A DNA stretch of 64,000 bases, from NCBI RefSeq assembly GCF_001426885.1, contig NZ_LMFP01000028.1, forward strand, positions 1,220,174-1,284,173, in the 5' to 3' direction. Position 1 is the stretch's first letter, and each line of letters begins with the position of its first letter. A program made the position numbers and the translations under genes. This DNA is from Pelomonas sp. Root1444. Lineage in GTDB: Bacteria > Pseudomonadota > Gammaproteobacteria > Burkholderiales > Burkholderiaceae_C. A model generated the notes under the pieces. It had not been told where the DNA came from. It ran no database searches and saw only the letters and a program-made list of their open reading frames with translations. Positions 27,001 through 36,470 of this stretch are shown here, one piece after another.

Positions 27001-27987
27001 GGCCGGGCCGAGTTCGGTGGCAAGCCCACCGCCCACATCGAGATGAAGGCCGACAAGCTGCGCGTGCTGTCACGCGTGGACCGCCGCATCGTCGCCAGCG
27101 GCGACGCCACGCTGGACCTCGACGACAAGGGCCTGCAGCTGGCCGGCAAGCTGCGCGCCGACGAGGGCCTGTTCGACTTCACACGCGCCGACGCGCCGAC
27201 GCTGGGCGACGACGTGACCGTGGTGCGCGGTGCGCGCAGTGCCGGGCCGGCCGCGCCACCCGCGCCGAAGGCCGTGCGCAACACGGCGGTCAATGTCGCT
27301 CTGGACTTCGGCCGTGACTTCAAGGTGCGCGGCCGCGGCCTGGCGACGACGCTGCGCGGCCAGCTGCAGATCACGCAAAAGGACAATGGCCCGCTGCGCG
27401 TGACCGGCAAGCTCGACGCCGACGGCGGCCAGTACGCGGCCTACGGCCAGAAGCTGGACATCGAGCGCGGCGACATCAGCTTTACCGGTTCGCTGGACAA
27501 CCCCGCGCTGGACCTCCTGGCCGTGCGGCCCAACCTCGACATCCTCGTCGGCGTGCATGTCGGCGGCACGGCGCTGGCGCCGCGCGTCAGCCTGTACTCC
27601 GAGCCGGACATGAGCGACACCGACAAGCTCTCCTGGCTGCTGCTCGGCCGCGAGCCCGATGGCCTGGGCCGCACCGACACGGCGCTGCTGCAACGCGCCG
27701 CCGTCGCCCTGCTCAGCGGCGAAGGCGAAGGCGCCACCGGCAAGGCGCTGCGCCAGCTGGGGCTGGACGAGCTGTCGCTGTCGCAGAGCGACGACGACAC
27801 CAAGTCCACCATCGTCCGCCTCGGCAAACAGATCTCGCGGCGCTGGTACGTGGGCTATGAGCGCAGCCTGAACGCGACGACGGGCTCGTGGCAACTCATC
27901 TACCGCATAGCCCAGCGCTTCACGCTTCGCGCCCAGGGCGGCGATGACAACGCGCTCGACCTGATCTGGCAGTGGAAGTGGGATTGA
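24064..27987 (+). CDS. tamB: Translocation/assembly module protein TamB
   Basis: A 1307-aa AsmA-like/DUF490 protein. An N-terminal membrane anchor (about residues 8-30, ILRNVLIAVTALVVAAAAFIAWLL) precedes a very long periplasmic beta-taco region and the conserved C-terminal TamB domain (about 950-1307, with KLDADGGQYAAYGQKLDIERGDISFTG, DMSDTDKLSWLLLGRE and a terminal WKWD). It bridges the inner membrane and TamA for outer-membrane assembly and phospholipid flow. The GTG start at 24064 overlaps the TamA stop. No clear terminator was found before the XRE gene. Confidence 0.93.
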   Translation: MRRSLRILRNVLIAVTALVVAAAAFIAWLLQRPSGGAWLMAHLPGVQIEAPEGSLMGDFRARRLLLTWAGGTAELRGLRWSGLGVSPSQGVLLASTLSVDEVLIRTQPSTAPTVVPPDLSLPLGVRIAKMHIASLSWSPTQAPLQNLVAEVNLPRRGTHHVKLTGARWQHLLLAGEATVESAAPMQTEARLSVQQNEATDLPWLAVAAARGPLAKLAAKAELEAAKQTLKAQGEIQPFAPWPLNRLNLQADRFDLAALAALAPGLPRTALTGTAKLDAPARDAEATLQADLRNDAAGRWDQGALPVKRLALALAGRPDQLTSLRLTALDAELNGGGRVQGKGQREADGRWQLEARVQGLRPEALDARATPARLDGPLTLAGGGAGQPLAARLDLRGTLQERPLRMQARAQGRLHDQGSSWQIEEARLTSGDAELQASGRVEAGAKNVAAKLDAKLRQFDPRLLWRGEPGSAWARLPATKLNADARLDVRGSGPDNATGTADAKLLPSQFGGLPLQGQFSVKRARATDAAAFDADARLGSNRAEARGEARTTAVTAQWKLQAPRLAELNPLLALFDQGAVAGQAEGEGEVQLARGKAASSPWRIGGSGRLALTAVSAQGATLANARGRWALPLPGADGDGPLTLALEASGVRHPRADIKTAKVDLQGRRSAHEVKAQLAGRARPAPEQDLNIGATLQAQGGWDGQAWAGRIARLDVAPLRPNTPAVLAASGVALKVGPGLRVVAEPGRAEVGGAFVRWQALSWQGGDKPEMRAQLQLEDLAAAPLLARWQPDFGWSGDLRVTGHANVLFNERLTAELLIERKSGDLRVTDEFGSRPLGLTDLRLAVNVRDGLWQFAQGLAGSELGSFGGALALRPTGLWPNAQTPVQGVLQANVAQLGNWGSWVPAGWRLAGRVGATVQLAGRAGAPDLVGTVDGDGLALRHLLYGVDFTEGRFTLALNGQRAELTKLEARGGDGWLRATGRAEFGGKPTAHIEMKADKLRVLSRVDRRIVASGDATLDLDDKGLQLAGKLRADEGLFDFTRADAPTLGDDVTVVRGARSAGPAAPPAPKAVRNTAVNVALDFGRDFKVRGRGLATTLRGQLQITQKDNGPLRVTGKLDADGGQYAAYGQKLDIERGDISFTGSLDNPALDLLAVRPNLDILVGVHVGGTALAPRVSLYSEPDMSDTDKLSWLLLGREPDGLGRTDTALLQRAAVALLSGEGEGATGKALRQLGLDELSLSQSDDDTKSTIVRLGKQISRRWYVGYERSLNATTGSWQLIYRIAQRFTLRAQGGDDNALDLIWQWKWD

Positions 27988-28001
27988 TGTTCATAAAAAT
28001 G

Positions 28002-28022
28002 GTCAATTCAACCGCAGTTGAC
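28002..28022. promoter_or_regulatory. Inverted repeat upstream of XRE gene, candidate operator
   Basis: GTCAA (28002-28006) and TTGAC (28018-28022) form an inverted repeat with an 11-base centre. It lies in a short AT-rich stretch 15 bases before the XRE ATG. A second small palindrome, AGAATTCT, is at 28024-28031. The placement fits autorepression by the XRE protein. Confidence 0.45.
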
Positions 28023-28037
28023 TAGAATTCTGAACAA

Positions 28038-28706
28038 ATGAACGAAACCCGCACCAGCGTGCTTGAGCGCCAGCTGCTGCTGCAGTTCGGCGAGCGGCTG
28101 CAGCGGCTGCGCAAGGCCCAGAAGCTGAGCGCCGTCGAGATGGCGCGGCGCGTGGGCATCTCCCGGACGACGTTGGCGGCGATCGAGGCTGGCGACCCGG
28201 GGCCGTCCCTGGGCACCTATCTGCGCGTCATGTCGGTGCTCGGCATCAGCGGCGAACTGGCATTGCTGGCAGGGGATGCCCTGCAGCCCGCGCCGGCGAC
28301 GTCGGCTGCGGCGCGCTCCCTTCGCGCGCGGCCCGTCGTGCAGGTCAACGTCATGGCCGATGCATCGCGCCACGACGTGCAAGATCTGCAAAGCCTGGCG
28401 CTGCACGAAGAAGCGGTGCGCCTCGTGCGCGCTCAGCCCGAGCTGCTGGATCAGGCCAGGGCAACGCTATCGCGCTGGCTGGACGCCGCGCCCTCGCGCA
28501 GCGCGAGCCTGTGGCGGGAGTGGCAGGACATCCTGCAACGGCAAAGCTGGCGCAAGGTGCTGGGCCGCACGCGGCGCGCCCAGGAGTTGCGGCAGGCCTC
28601 GCCCTTGACCACCGTGTTGCCCGCTGCCGCGCGCGAGCGTGTGCTTGCCGAGGTGCGCCTTCTGAAGGACGGCGTCGCCCTCGGCGCAGCGGCGGAGCCA
28701 CGATGA
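28038..28706 (+). CDS. XRE-family HTH regulator, probable antitoxin
   Basis: A 222-aa protein. The HTH_XRE domain is near the N-terminus (about 15-75, FGERLQRLRKAQKLSAVEMARRVGISRTTLAAIEAGDPGPSLGTYLRV, shown here only to locate it by its first and last residues F17 and V64). The C-terminal 120 residues are helical and rich in Arg/Leu, with no recognised domain. The gene overlaps the downstream nucleotidyltransferase by 4 bases (ATGA). An HTH gene directly upstream of a nucleotidyltransferase-fold gene is the layout of abortive-infection/toxin-antitoxin modules. The antitoxin role is inferred. Confidence 0.8.
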   Translation: MNETRTSVLERQLLLQFGERLQRLRKAQKLSAVEMARRVGISRTTLAAIEAGDPGPSLGTYLRVMSVLGISGELALLAGDALQPAPATSAAARSLRARPVVQVNVMADASRHDVQDLQSLALHEEAVRLVRAQPELLDQARATLSRWLDAAPSRSASLWREWQDILQRQSWRKVLGRTRRAQELRQASPLTTVLPAAARERVLAEVRLLKDGVALGAAAEPR

Positions 28707-29251
28707 CGCGCGACGAACTTGAGCATCTGATCCGCGCCAGCGCCGCGGTCACGGATCAGTACGAGTTCGTCATCGTCGGCAGCCAGTCCATCCTGGGGGC
28801 CATTCCGAATCCCGCCGCCGTCTTCACGATGTCCGCCGAAGCCGACATCTACCCGCTGGCGGCGCCGGACCTCGCCGACATGATCGACGGCGCACTGGGC
28901 GAAGGTTCGTCGTTCCACGAAACCTACGGCTACTACGCCCAAGGCGTCGGCCCCGAGACGGCCATCCTGCCCGAAGGCTGGTTGCAACGCGTTCACCGCG
29001 TGCAGACCGCCGCGACCGAGGGCCGCGTGGGCTATTGCCTGGACCTGACCGACCTCTTCCTGTCCAAGGCGGCCGCGGGCCGCGACAAGGACCGGGCGTT
29101 CTGCATCGCGCTGCTGCAACACGGCCACGTGCTGGCGGACGACGCGCTGGCCCGGCTGGCCGGCATGCCGCTCGATGACGCAGCCAGGCGCCGCCTGCGT
29201 GCAGCCATCACCCGCTGGGCCAAGGCCGCTGCAACCGGCCCAGCGCCCTGA
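28703..29251 (+). CDS. DUF6036-type nucleotidyltransferase, probable toxin
   Basis: A 182-aa protein that fits DUF6036 nucleotidyltransferase-like proteins. YEFVIVGSQSILGA (about residues 21-34) matches the nucleotidyltransferase GS motif, and SAEADIYPL (about 44-52) holds acidic residues in the expected place for metal binding. LDLTDLFLSKAAAGRDKDRAFCIALL later is typical of the family. It overlaps the XRE gene. Related enzymes modify tRNA 3' ends or partner proteins; here the target is unknown. I rate the toxin role as probable from layout only. Confidence 0.75.
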   Translation: MTRDELEHLIRASAAVTDQYEFVIVGSQSILGAIPNPAAVFTMSAEADIYPLAAPDLADMIDGALGEGSSFHETYGYYAQGVGPETAILPEGWLQRVHRVQTAATEGRVGYCLDLTDLFLSKAAAGRDKDRAFCIALLQHGHVLADDALARLAGMPLDDAARRRLRAAITRWAKAAATGPAP

Positions 29252-29264
29252 GCGCCTGACTTCC

Positions 29265-29615
29265 TTACTTTGACCGACCGTCGAAGTGATGCACCGGCAC
29301 CGCCGCCAGGTCGATGCCCTCGATGCAGCGGATGTTGACCGCCGCCATCGCGTCGCCATTGGGCGCCTTGCCCTCGCCGTACGGGTGGATGCCGCAGGTG
29401 GGGCAGAAGCGGTGCTGGATGACATGCTTGTTGAAGGTGTAGCTGGCCAGGTCGCTCTCGGGCGTCGACAGGCGCAGGCTGGTGCGCGGCACGAACCACA
29501 GCAGCGAGCCCTTGCGCTGGCAGATGGAGCAGTTGCAGGAGAGCGCCGAGTCGATCTCGCCATCGACTTCGAACGTCACGCGGCCGCAGTGGCAGCTGCC
29601 TTGATGGGTGGTCAT
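29265..29615 (-). CDS. GFA family zinc protein (glutathione-dependent formaldehyde-activating-like)
   Basis: A 116-aa Mss4-fold protein. The metal-binding cysteines are in CHCGRVTFEV (residues 8-17), CNCSICQRKG (about 27-36) and FCPTCGIHPYG (about 70-80), the standard GFA pattern. Only some family members act on S-hydroxymethylglutathione, so the function is uncertain. It lies 57 bases after KatG on the same strand and may share its transcript. An inverted repeat (29641-29662) lies between them without a T-run. Confidence 0.88.
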   Translation of the reverse strand: MTTHQGSCHCGRVTFEVDGEIDSALSCNCSICQRKGSLLWFVPRTSLRLSTPESDLASYTFNKHVIQHRFCPTCGIHPYGEGKAPNGDAMAAVNIRCIEGIDLAAVPVHHFDGRSK

Positions 29616-29672
29616 TGAAGCGTCCTGGATGAAGCTGGGAGACGGGCATTCTGGCGCCCGTCCCCTCCCCCT

Positions 29673-32137
<2,465 letters not shown>

Positions 32138-32169
32138 TCTCAGAGTTGCACAAGAACTCAAATCACATC

Positions 32170-32206
32170 AAGCGCCCAGCATCCATCGAGGTTCTGGGCG
32201 CTTTTT
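32170..32206 (+). terminator. Rho-independent terminator after tRNA-Arg
   Basis: AAGCGCCCAG pairs with CTGGGCGCTT over a 14-base loop and is followed by a T-run. A copy of the 3' half (TCTGGGCGCTTTT) recurs just after attR at 41173-41185. Confidence 0.88.
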
Positions 32207-32242
32207 CATGTCACGTCGTCGCACGATGGCGCTTTACAGCGC

Positions 32243-32312
32243 GGGGGAACAGGGGGAACATTCAGGGGAACAGAGCGCATCTACCCCCCTCCTCGGGGCC
32301 GCTTGTTCCCCC
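32243..32312. repeat. GGGGGAAC repeats, candidate integrase arm sites (left)
   Basis: Direct copies at 32243-32250, 32252-32259 and 32265-32271 (last one GGGGAAC), plus an inverted copy at 32305-32312, just before the integrase start. The same octamer occurs twice near the right end. This layout fits arm-type binding sites of tyrosine integrases. Confidence 0.6.
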
Positions 32313-32323
32313 AAGGACGTTCC

Positions 32324-33565
32324 ATGCTCACTGACCGCGCCTGCCGCAACGCCACCTGCCCCGCCAACAAGCCGCGCGCCCGTTTTGCAGATTCAGGCGG
32401 CCTTTACCTGGAGGTGGCCGCCAACGGCTCGAAGCGCTGGTTCGCGAAGTACCGGTTCGGCGGCAAGGAGAAGCGGCTGGCGCTGGGGAGCTACCCGGCC
32501 GTCAGCCTCAAGGAAGCCCGCGACGGGCGCGACGCCGCCCGCAAGACACGCGAGCAAGGCGCTGATCCGGTCCAGGCGCGCCAGATCGCAAAGGCGATCA
32601 AAACGGCATCAGCAGCCGTCACCTTTGAGGCCGTCGCCCGTGAGTACCACGCAGCCAAGGCCGAGGGCTGGAGCGCCACGCACGCCAGGCAGTGGCTGCG
32701 CTGCTGCGAGAAGGATCTGTTCCCATGGGTCGGCAGCCTGCCCCTGGCCGAGGTCACGGCGCCGGTGCTGCTGTCGACGCTGCGCCGTGTTGAGGCGCGC
32801 GGCGCGACGCAGCTGGTGCGCGACCTGTGCGAGTTCGCCGGCCAGGTGTTCCGCTACGGCATCCAGTCCGGCAAGACCATCGCCAATCCGGCCGCTGACC
32901 TGAAAGGCGCGTTCAAGCACCACACAGTGCGCCACGCTGCGGCCCTGGTCGAGCCGGTTCGCGTCGGCGAGCTGCTGCGCGCCATCGAGGGCTACGCCGG
33001 CCAGCCGGCGACGCGCGCCGCGTTGGAGCTGTCGGCGCTGATCTTCCAGCGGCCTGGCAATGTCCGGGCCATGGAGTGGGCCTGGATCGACCTGGACGCC
33101 GCCATGCTGACGATCCCTGCCGACTCGATGAAGCGTGTCAAGGCCGGCAAGATCAACGGCCGGCCGCACTTCGTGCCGCTGGCGCCGCGTGCGGTCGAGC
33201 TACTGAAGGACGTGCAGTCGCTCACCGGCCACGGGCGCTTCGTGTTTCCCAGCAATCGGGGCGAAGGCCGCTGCATGAGCGAGAACACCATTGCGGGCGC
33301 TCTGCTGGGCATGGGCTTCGCCCGCGAGCAGATGAGCGCCCACGGCTTTCGCGCCATGGCCCGCACGCTCATCGTCGAGCGGCTGCCCGGCGTGTCGCCC
33401 GACGTCATCGAGGCCCAGTTGGCGCACGGCAAGGCCGGCCCGCTGGGCATGGCCTATGACCGTGCCGAGTTCATGGAGCAGCGCCGGGCGCTGATGAAGG
33501 CATGGGCGGACTATCTGGACCAGCTCAAGGCCGGCGCCAAGGTGATCGAGTTCAAGGCAGCATGA
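32324..33565 (+). CDS. P4-type tyrosine integrase
   Basis: A 413-aa site-specific recombinase. It has an N-terminal DUF4102 arm-binding domain (1-90, with GGLYLEVAANGSKRW), a core-binding domain (about 100-200) and a catalytic domain (about 215-400). Catalytic residues are visible: R248 in RPGNVRAMEW, H340 and R343 in SAHGFRAMART, H368 in LAHGK, and the nucleophile Y378 in GMAYDRAEF. The ATG at 32324 has no strong Shine-Dalgarno but matches the family N-terminus. It inserts the element into the tRNA-Arg gene 190 bases upstream. Its last 14 bases overlap a convergent gene. Confidence 0.95.
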   Translation: MLTDRACRNATCPANKPRARFADSGGLYLEVAANGSKRWFAKYRFGGKEKRLALGSYPAVSLKEARDGRDAARKTREQGADPVQARQIAKAIKTASAAVTFEAVAREYHAAKAEGWSATHARQWLRCCEKDLFPWVGSLPLAEVTAPVLLSTLRRVEARGATQLVRDLCEFAGQVFRYGIQSGKTIANPAADLKGAFKHHTVRHAAALVEPVRVGELLRAIEGYAGQPATRAALELSALIFQRPGNVRAMEWAWIDLDAAMLTIPADSMKRVKAGKINGRPHFVPLAPRAVELLKDVQSLTGHGRFVFPSNRGEGRCMSENTIAGALLGMGFAREQMSAHGFRAMARTLIVERLPGVSPDVIEAQLAHGKAGPLGMAYDRAEFMEQRRALMKAWADYLDQLKAGAKVIEFKAA

Positions 33566-34229
33566 ACGAGAACGGCCAAGCGAGCTGAGCATCAGCGACC
33601 GGTTCGGCTGAGTGCAGCCTCGGACGCAGTAGGCGCGCCTTCGTTGGCTCAAAGTCGAAGGGGACCACCTGGATGCCGTCGAAAAGGCTCGATTGCCACT
33701 CGATCCACGCGGTGCACCAGCGGAGGCGGTCGTACAACGTGCTGGTCACGATGCATAGGTACGTCGCCAGTTCGGTCGGATCGTGGTTGAACCGGTCGAG
33801 GAGGATTCCGTATGCGGCTGCCTGGGAGTAGCTGTGTCGGGCCAGCACCAGAAAGCTTGAGACCTCCTCGCGCTGGAGCAGTTGTACCGCCGGGTCGGTG
33901 ATGGCCGGCGCTGCCAAGAGATGGGCCAGACTGTCGGCTCTCTCAGCCGCATCGTCGGTGTCCCAGTCCCTGTCCAGCTTGACTGCGTAGCGGACTTGCT
34001 TGTCGGCGTACTTGACCAGCTCGTTGTGGAGCCAGGCAAGAACCAGCTCCTGGTCGATGCGGAGGCTGAAATTGACTGCATAGCCGCGCTTCGCCGCAAT
34101 GCTCGCGGCGATAAGCCAGGCCTGGTTCTCTACGTCCTCGGCTGTGTGCTCGCCTTCGGTCTGGCGGGCGATCCGTCGAAAGTCAGCGCGGCGTTGAATG
34201 GCGAAAGCCTGGAACGGGTCCATGGGCAT
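33552..34229 (-). CDS. Hypothetical protein, weakly sigma-factor-like
   Basis: A 225-aa acidic, mostly helical protein and the only minus-strand gene in the element. The segment GEHTAEDVENQAWLIAASIA (about 25-44) resembles the DxxQExxL helix of sigma-70 region 2, and a second helical block lies at about 150-185. The similarity is weak and I do not assign a family. GGAG lies 9-10 bases before the ATG at 34229; a second ATG is 6 bases later. It converges on the integrase and diverges from the main gene run, so it may be a regulator expressed in the integrated state (inference). Confidence 0.6.
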   Translation of the reverse strand: MPMDPFQAFAIQRRADFRRIARQTEGEHTAEDVENQAWLIAASIAAKRGYAVNFSLRIDQELVLAWLHNELVKYADKQVRYAVKLDRDWDTDDAAERADSLAHLLAAPAITDPAVQLLQREEVSSFLVLARHSYSQAAAYGILLDRFNHDPTELATYLCIVTSTLYDRLRWCTAWIEWQSSLFDGIQVVPFDFEPTKARLLRPRLHSAEPVADAQLAWPFSFMLP

Positions 34230-34368
34230 AGAAGGCGGCTCCAGCCCACACCCCTTGCAGGCCGCGCATTCTTGCCGAACGGCGCTTGTGATCGTGTGAC
34301 ACCTATTGGCGGGTTAGTCCTACCGTGCGCACGTTGTAACTCGGCTATTAAACGCCTACATTATTCCG

Positions 34369-34545
34369 ATGGTGATAAAGCCCAAACCTCTTGTGCGCCG
34401 TGGTCGTCCGGCTCTTTCAGAAGGCACGCCAACAGTGCCTGTAACGATCCGCATGACCGAACCGCAAAAGGACAAGCTGCGGCGCCTGGGGGGGCCAGAG
34501 TGGGTGCGGGATCGCATCGACAAGGCGAAGGAGCCCGAGAGATAG
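34369..34545 (+). CDS. Small DNA-binding-like protein, 58 aa
   Basis: The product has a basic N-terminus with RRGRPALSEG, then TVPVTIRMTEPQKDKLRRLGG and PEWVRDRIDKA. A beta strand followed by two helices fits a ribbon-helix-helix (CopG/Arc-like) fold, common in regulators of mobile elements. It is the first gene of the plus-strand run and diverges from the gene at 33552-34229 with a 139-base control region between. No exact family is assigned. Confidence 0.6.
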   Translation: MVIKPKPLVRRGRPALSEGTPTVPVTIRMTEPQKDKLRRLGGPEWVRDRIDKAKEPER

Positions 34546-34643
34546 ACGACCGGCGCCTCAGCGGTTCTGAGACAAAGCGGGCCTGCAAGGTGGTGGAACA
34601 CCGAGCAAGCCCTGACCACAACCCACCTACAGGAGAGGTGATC

Positions 34644-34769
34644 ATGGCTACGAAGACTGTAGCCGGTGCTGCTGCACGCAGGCCGGCGAACCATCCCCAC
34701 GACTCGGCGGGAGGGCTGCCACGGCTGGCGGTAACCGCCGCTGCAACGGTTGGCCGGGAGGGCGAGTGA
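34644..34769 (+). CDS. Small hypothetical protein, 41 aa
   Basis: A very strong ribosome-binding site (AGGAGAGG, 5 bases before the ATG) precedes MATKTVAGAAARRPANHP. The product is rich in Ala, Arg and Gly with no known motif. Its stop overlaps the next ATG (TGATG). It could be a true micro-protein or a leader for translation of the next gene. Confidence 0.45.
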   Translation: MATKTVAGAAARRPANHPHDSAGGLPRLAVTAAATVGREGE

Positions 34770-35431
34770 TGCCTAAGCCCAGCTACCACGACGACGCGGG
34801 TGAAGGCGTTGAAGTCCGCATCTCTCCCGTGCTGGAGCGCGAGTACAAGCGCCGCAATGTCTTCCCAGCGCTTCGGCTGGACCACGCGTTTCGCATCGTC
34901 AACGGCGCAACCGGCGTCTATGTCGTGGCAATCGACGAGGCGCAGAAGCTGCTCGACGACGCTCGGGCGATGCAATTGGACCGCGAACTCCCGCGCGGCT
35001 TGCCGATGGCCTACGGCTGCCTCGCTCGAAACCTTGCCACCGAACTGCAGCGCGCGGAGCGTCGAGGCCTGTGGGATGACCCGGGCATCGAGGAGCTGAA
35101 GCGGCGTCTCGACGGCTCAACCGCACGATTCGCCGTCGGCGACGAATGCCTGTACTTTGACAACGAGGACGAGTATGGACGGGAAGCAAAGATCATTGAG
35201 GGCTATCGCCTGTACTCGGTTCGGGCCGATGACGGCCCCTACGTCAAAGCGACAGGACAGCGCATCAGCTACATGTACGGCTACGTGATCCAGCTCAAGG
35301 GGCATGAGCACACGTTCTTCTGCCGCCCGTTCAACCTGACGCGGGACGACTGCCAGCCAAGCTACCTCTGCCTGGCCGCTGGCGGTCAAGGCCTGACACC
35401 GGCGCTCGCCAGCCAACACGCCCACGCCTGA
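34769..35431 (+). CDS. Hypothetical protein, 220 aa
   Basis: A soluble charged protein beginning MPKPSYHDDAGEGVEVRIS. The N-terminal half (VYVVAIDEAQKLLDDARAMQLD) is helical. The C-terminal half (RFAVGDECLYFDNEDEYGREAKIIEGY to the end) reads as a small beta-rich domain like a KOW/SH3 or plant-PRC-like sheet. No catalytic motif or membrane segment is seen, and I do not recognise the family. Translationally coupled to the preceding 41-aa gene. Confidence 0.6.
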   Translation: MPKPSYHDDAGEGVEVRISPVLEREYKRRNVFPALRLDHAFRIVNGATGVYVVAIDEAQKLLDDARAMQLDRELPRGLPMAYGCLARNLATELQRAERRGLWDDPGIEELKRRLDGSTARFAVGDECLYFDNEDEYGREAKIIEGYRLYSVRADDGPYVKATGQRISYMYGYVIQLKGHEHTFFCRPFNLTRDDCQPSYLCLAAGGQGLTPALASQHAHA

Positions 35432-35612
35432 CAATCGCACCGCCGCGCCTAGGCTGATCACCGTGAACCCGTTTCCGTGAGGGACTGAGAGGCTCGGCGC
35501 CCAACAACTTAAAAAGGCCGAAGCCAACATCCGGCCAACATCTAGCCAAGACACTTCGAGGCTAGCCGTCGAGAGTCGTGCCGTCTCATTACCTCCCATT
35601 TGGGATAACGAC

Positions 35613-35831
35613 ATGGCACAAGCACCCCGCCCCTATGGCGAATTGCCCGCGACGGGCTACGTTCGCCAAGCGCAATTAGTCCCGACACTGGTCCCATTCA
35701 GCAGCGCCACGCTGTGGCGAAAGGTCAAAACGGGCGAGTTCCCGAGGCCAGTCAAACTATCTGAGCGGGTTACTGCTTGGCGGGTGGAAGACATCCGAGC
35801 TTGGATGGCCTTGAGAGGGGCTGCGCAATGA
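35613..35831 (+). CDS. AlpA-family regulator
   Basis: A 72-aa MerR-like HTH protein of the AlpA/phage P4 Vis group. GYVRQAQLVPTLVPFSSATLWRKVKTGEFPRPVKLSERVTAWRVED marks the HTH and wing (location: residues 15-60). AlpA proteins activate excision or late genes of tRNA-linked elements. An ATG at 35613 follows GGGATAA. It overlaps a 28-codon reading frame at its end. Confidence 0.88.
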   Translation: MAQAPRPYGELPATGYVRQAQLVPTLVPFSSATLWRKVKTGEFPRPVKLSERVTAWRVEDIRAWMALRGAAQ

Positions 35832-35914
35832 GCTGCACTCCCAAGCGCCCCGAGAGCTGCGCACACTTGAAGCTGCTGAAGTGCGACGCCTGGATTCAGA
35901 CGCAAGGGGAATGA
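35828..35914 (+). CDS. Possible 28-aa peptide
   Basis: Overlaps the AlpA stop by 4 bases (ATGA) and ends 3 bases before the next start. It encodes three Cys (MSCTPKRPESCAHLK). Only its spacing supports it. Confidence 0.3.
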   Translation: MSCTPKRPESCAHLKLLKCDAWIQTQGE

Positions 35915-35916
35915 CG

Positions 35917-36213
35917 ATGACCAATCACCGTCTCGACCCCGAGAAACTGGCCGCCCTGCAGAAGATCCGCGCCAACGTCGCCGGCATCAGCGCATCGACG
36001 CAGCGGCAGCGGCTTCAAACCGCCTTCGAGCAGATTCGCCGCATCTCAACTGCTGAGGCGCGTGCAGGCCTCGACATCCTGCACCCCGCCGCGCGGGTCC
36101 AAGAGCTGCGCGAGGAGGGGCATGAAATCCAGACGCTGTGGACTGTCATCGAGTACGAGGGCGGCGATCAGCATCGCGTGGCCGACTACCTTTGGGTGCG
36201 GGGTGCGTCGTGA
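35917..36213 (+). CDS. Hypothetical protein, HTH-like, 98 aa
   Basis: A helical protein starting MTNHRLDPEKLAALQKIRANVAG. A region with STAEARAGLDILHPAARVQELREEGHEIQTLW (residues about 45-76) looks like the helix-turn-helix found in small phage proteins that end with a Y-x-L tail (VADYLW). The ATG at 35917 was preferred to 35911 because AAGGGG is then 7-8 bases away. The end overlaps the following GTG by 4 bases. Confidence 0.65.
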   Translation: MTNHRLDPEKLAALQKIRANVAGISASTQRQRLQTAFEQIRRISTAEARAGLDILHPAARVQELREEGHEIQTLWTVIEYEGGDQHRVADYLWVRGAS

Positions 36214-36470
36214 GCCAGTTCGCAACCGCCGAGGCGCACACTGGACCTGGCCCGTCAGCGCCTTGCGCTGGACAGCCGCCTCAGTCAAAGCAGCTCGCCA
36301 CGCTCCAGGCCCTGTTCGCGTTGCGCGGCTATGCCCTGCATCAGCTCGCCGATTCGACGTTGCTGGTGGAGCGCTGGGGCTACTGCCGCCCCGTCGCCAC
36401 GGTGGAGGACGCGGCCGGCGTGCTGGCCCAACTCGGCGGCGCTCCCGCCAACTGGGTCGGTCATGGCTAA
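36210..36470 (+). CDS. Hypothetical protein, 86 aa
   Basis: Starts at a GTG overlapping the preceding stop by 4 bases. The C-terminal 55 residues (LQALFALRGYALHQLADSTLLVERWGYCR and onward) read as a compact alpha/beta fold frequently seen in small prophage proteins of unknown role. Its end overlaps the next gene by 8 bases. Confidence 0.6.
   Translation: MSQFATAEAHTGPGPSAPCAGQPPQSKQLATLQALFALRGYALHQLADSTLLVERWGYCRPVATVEDAAGVLAQLGGAPANWVGHG

Noticed and set aside
29641-29662. GACGGGC/GCCCGTC hairpin after katG as a terminator
   Set aside because: No T-run on the minus strand; the GFA gene may be read from the katG transcript. Kept only as a remark.
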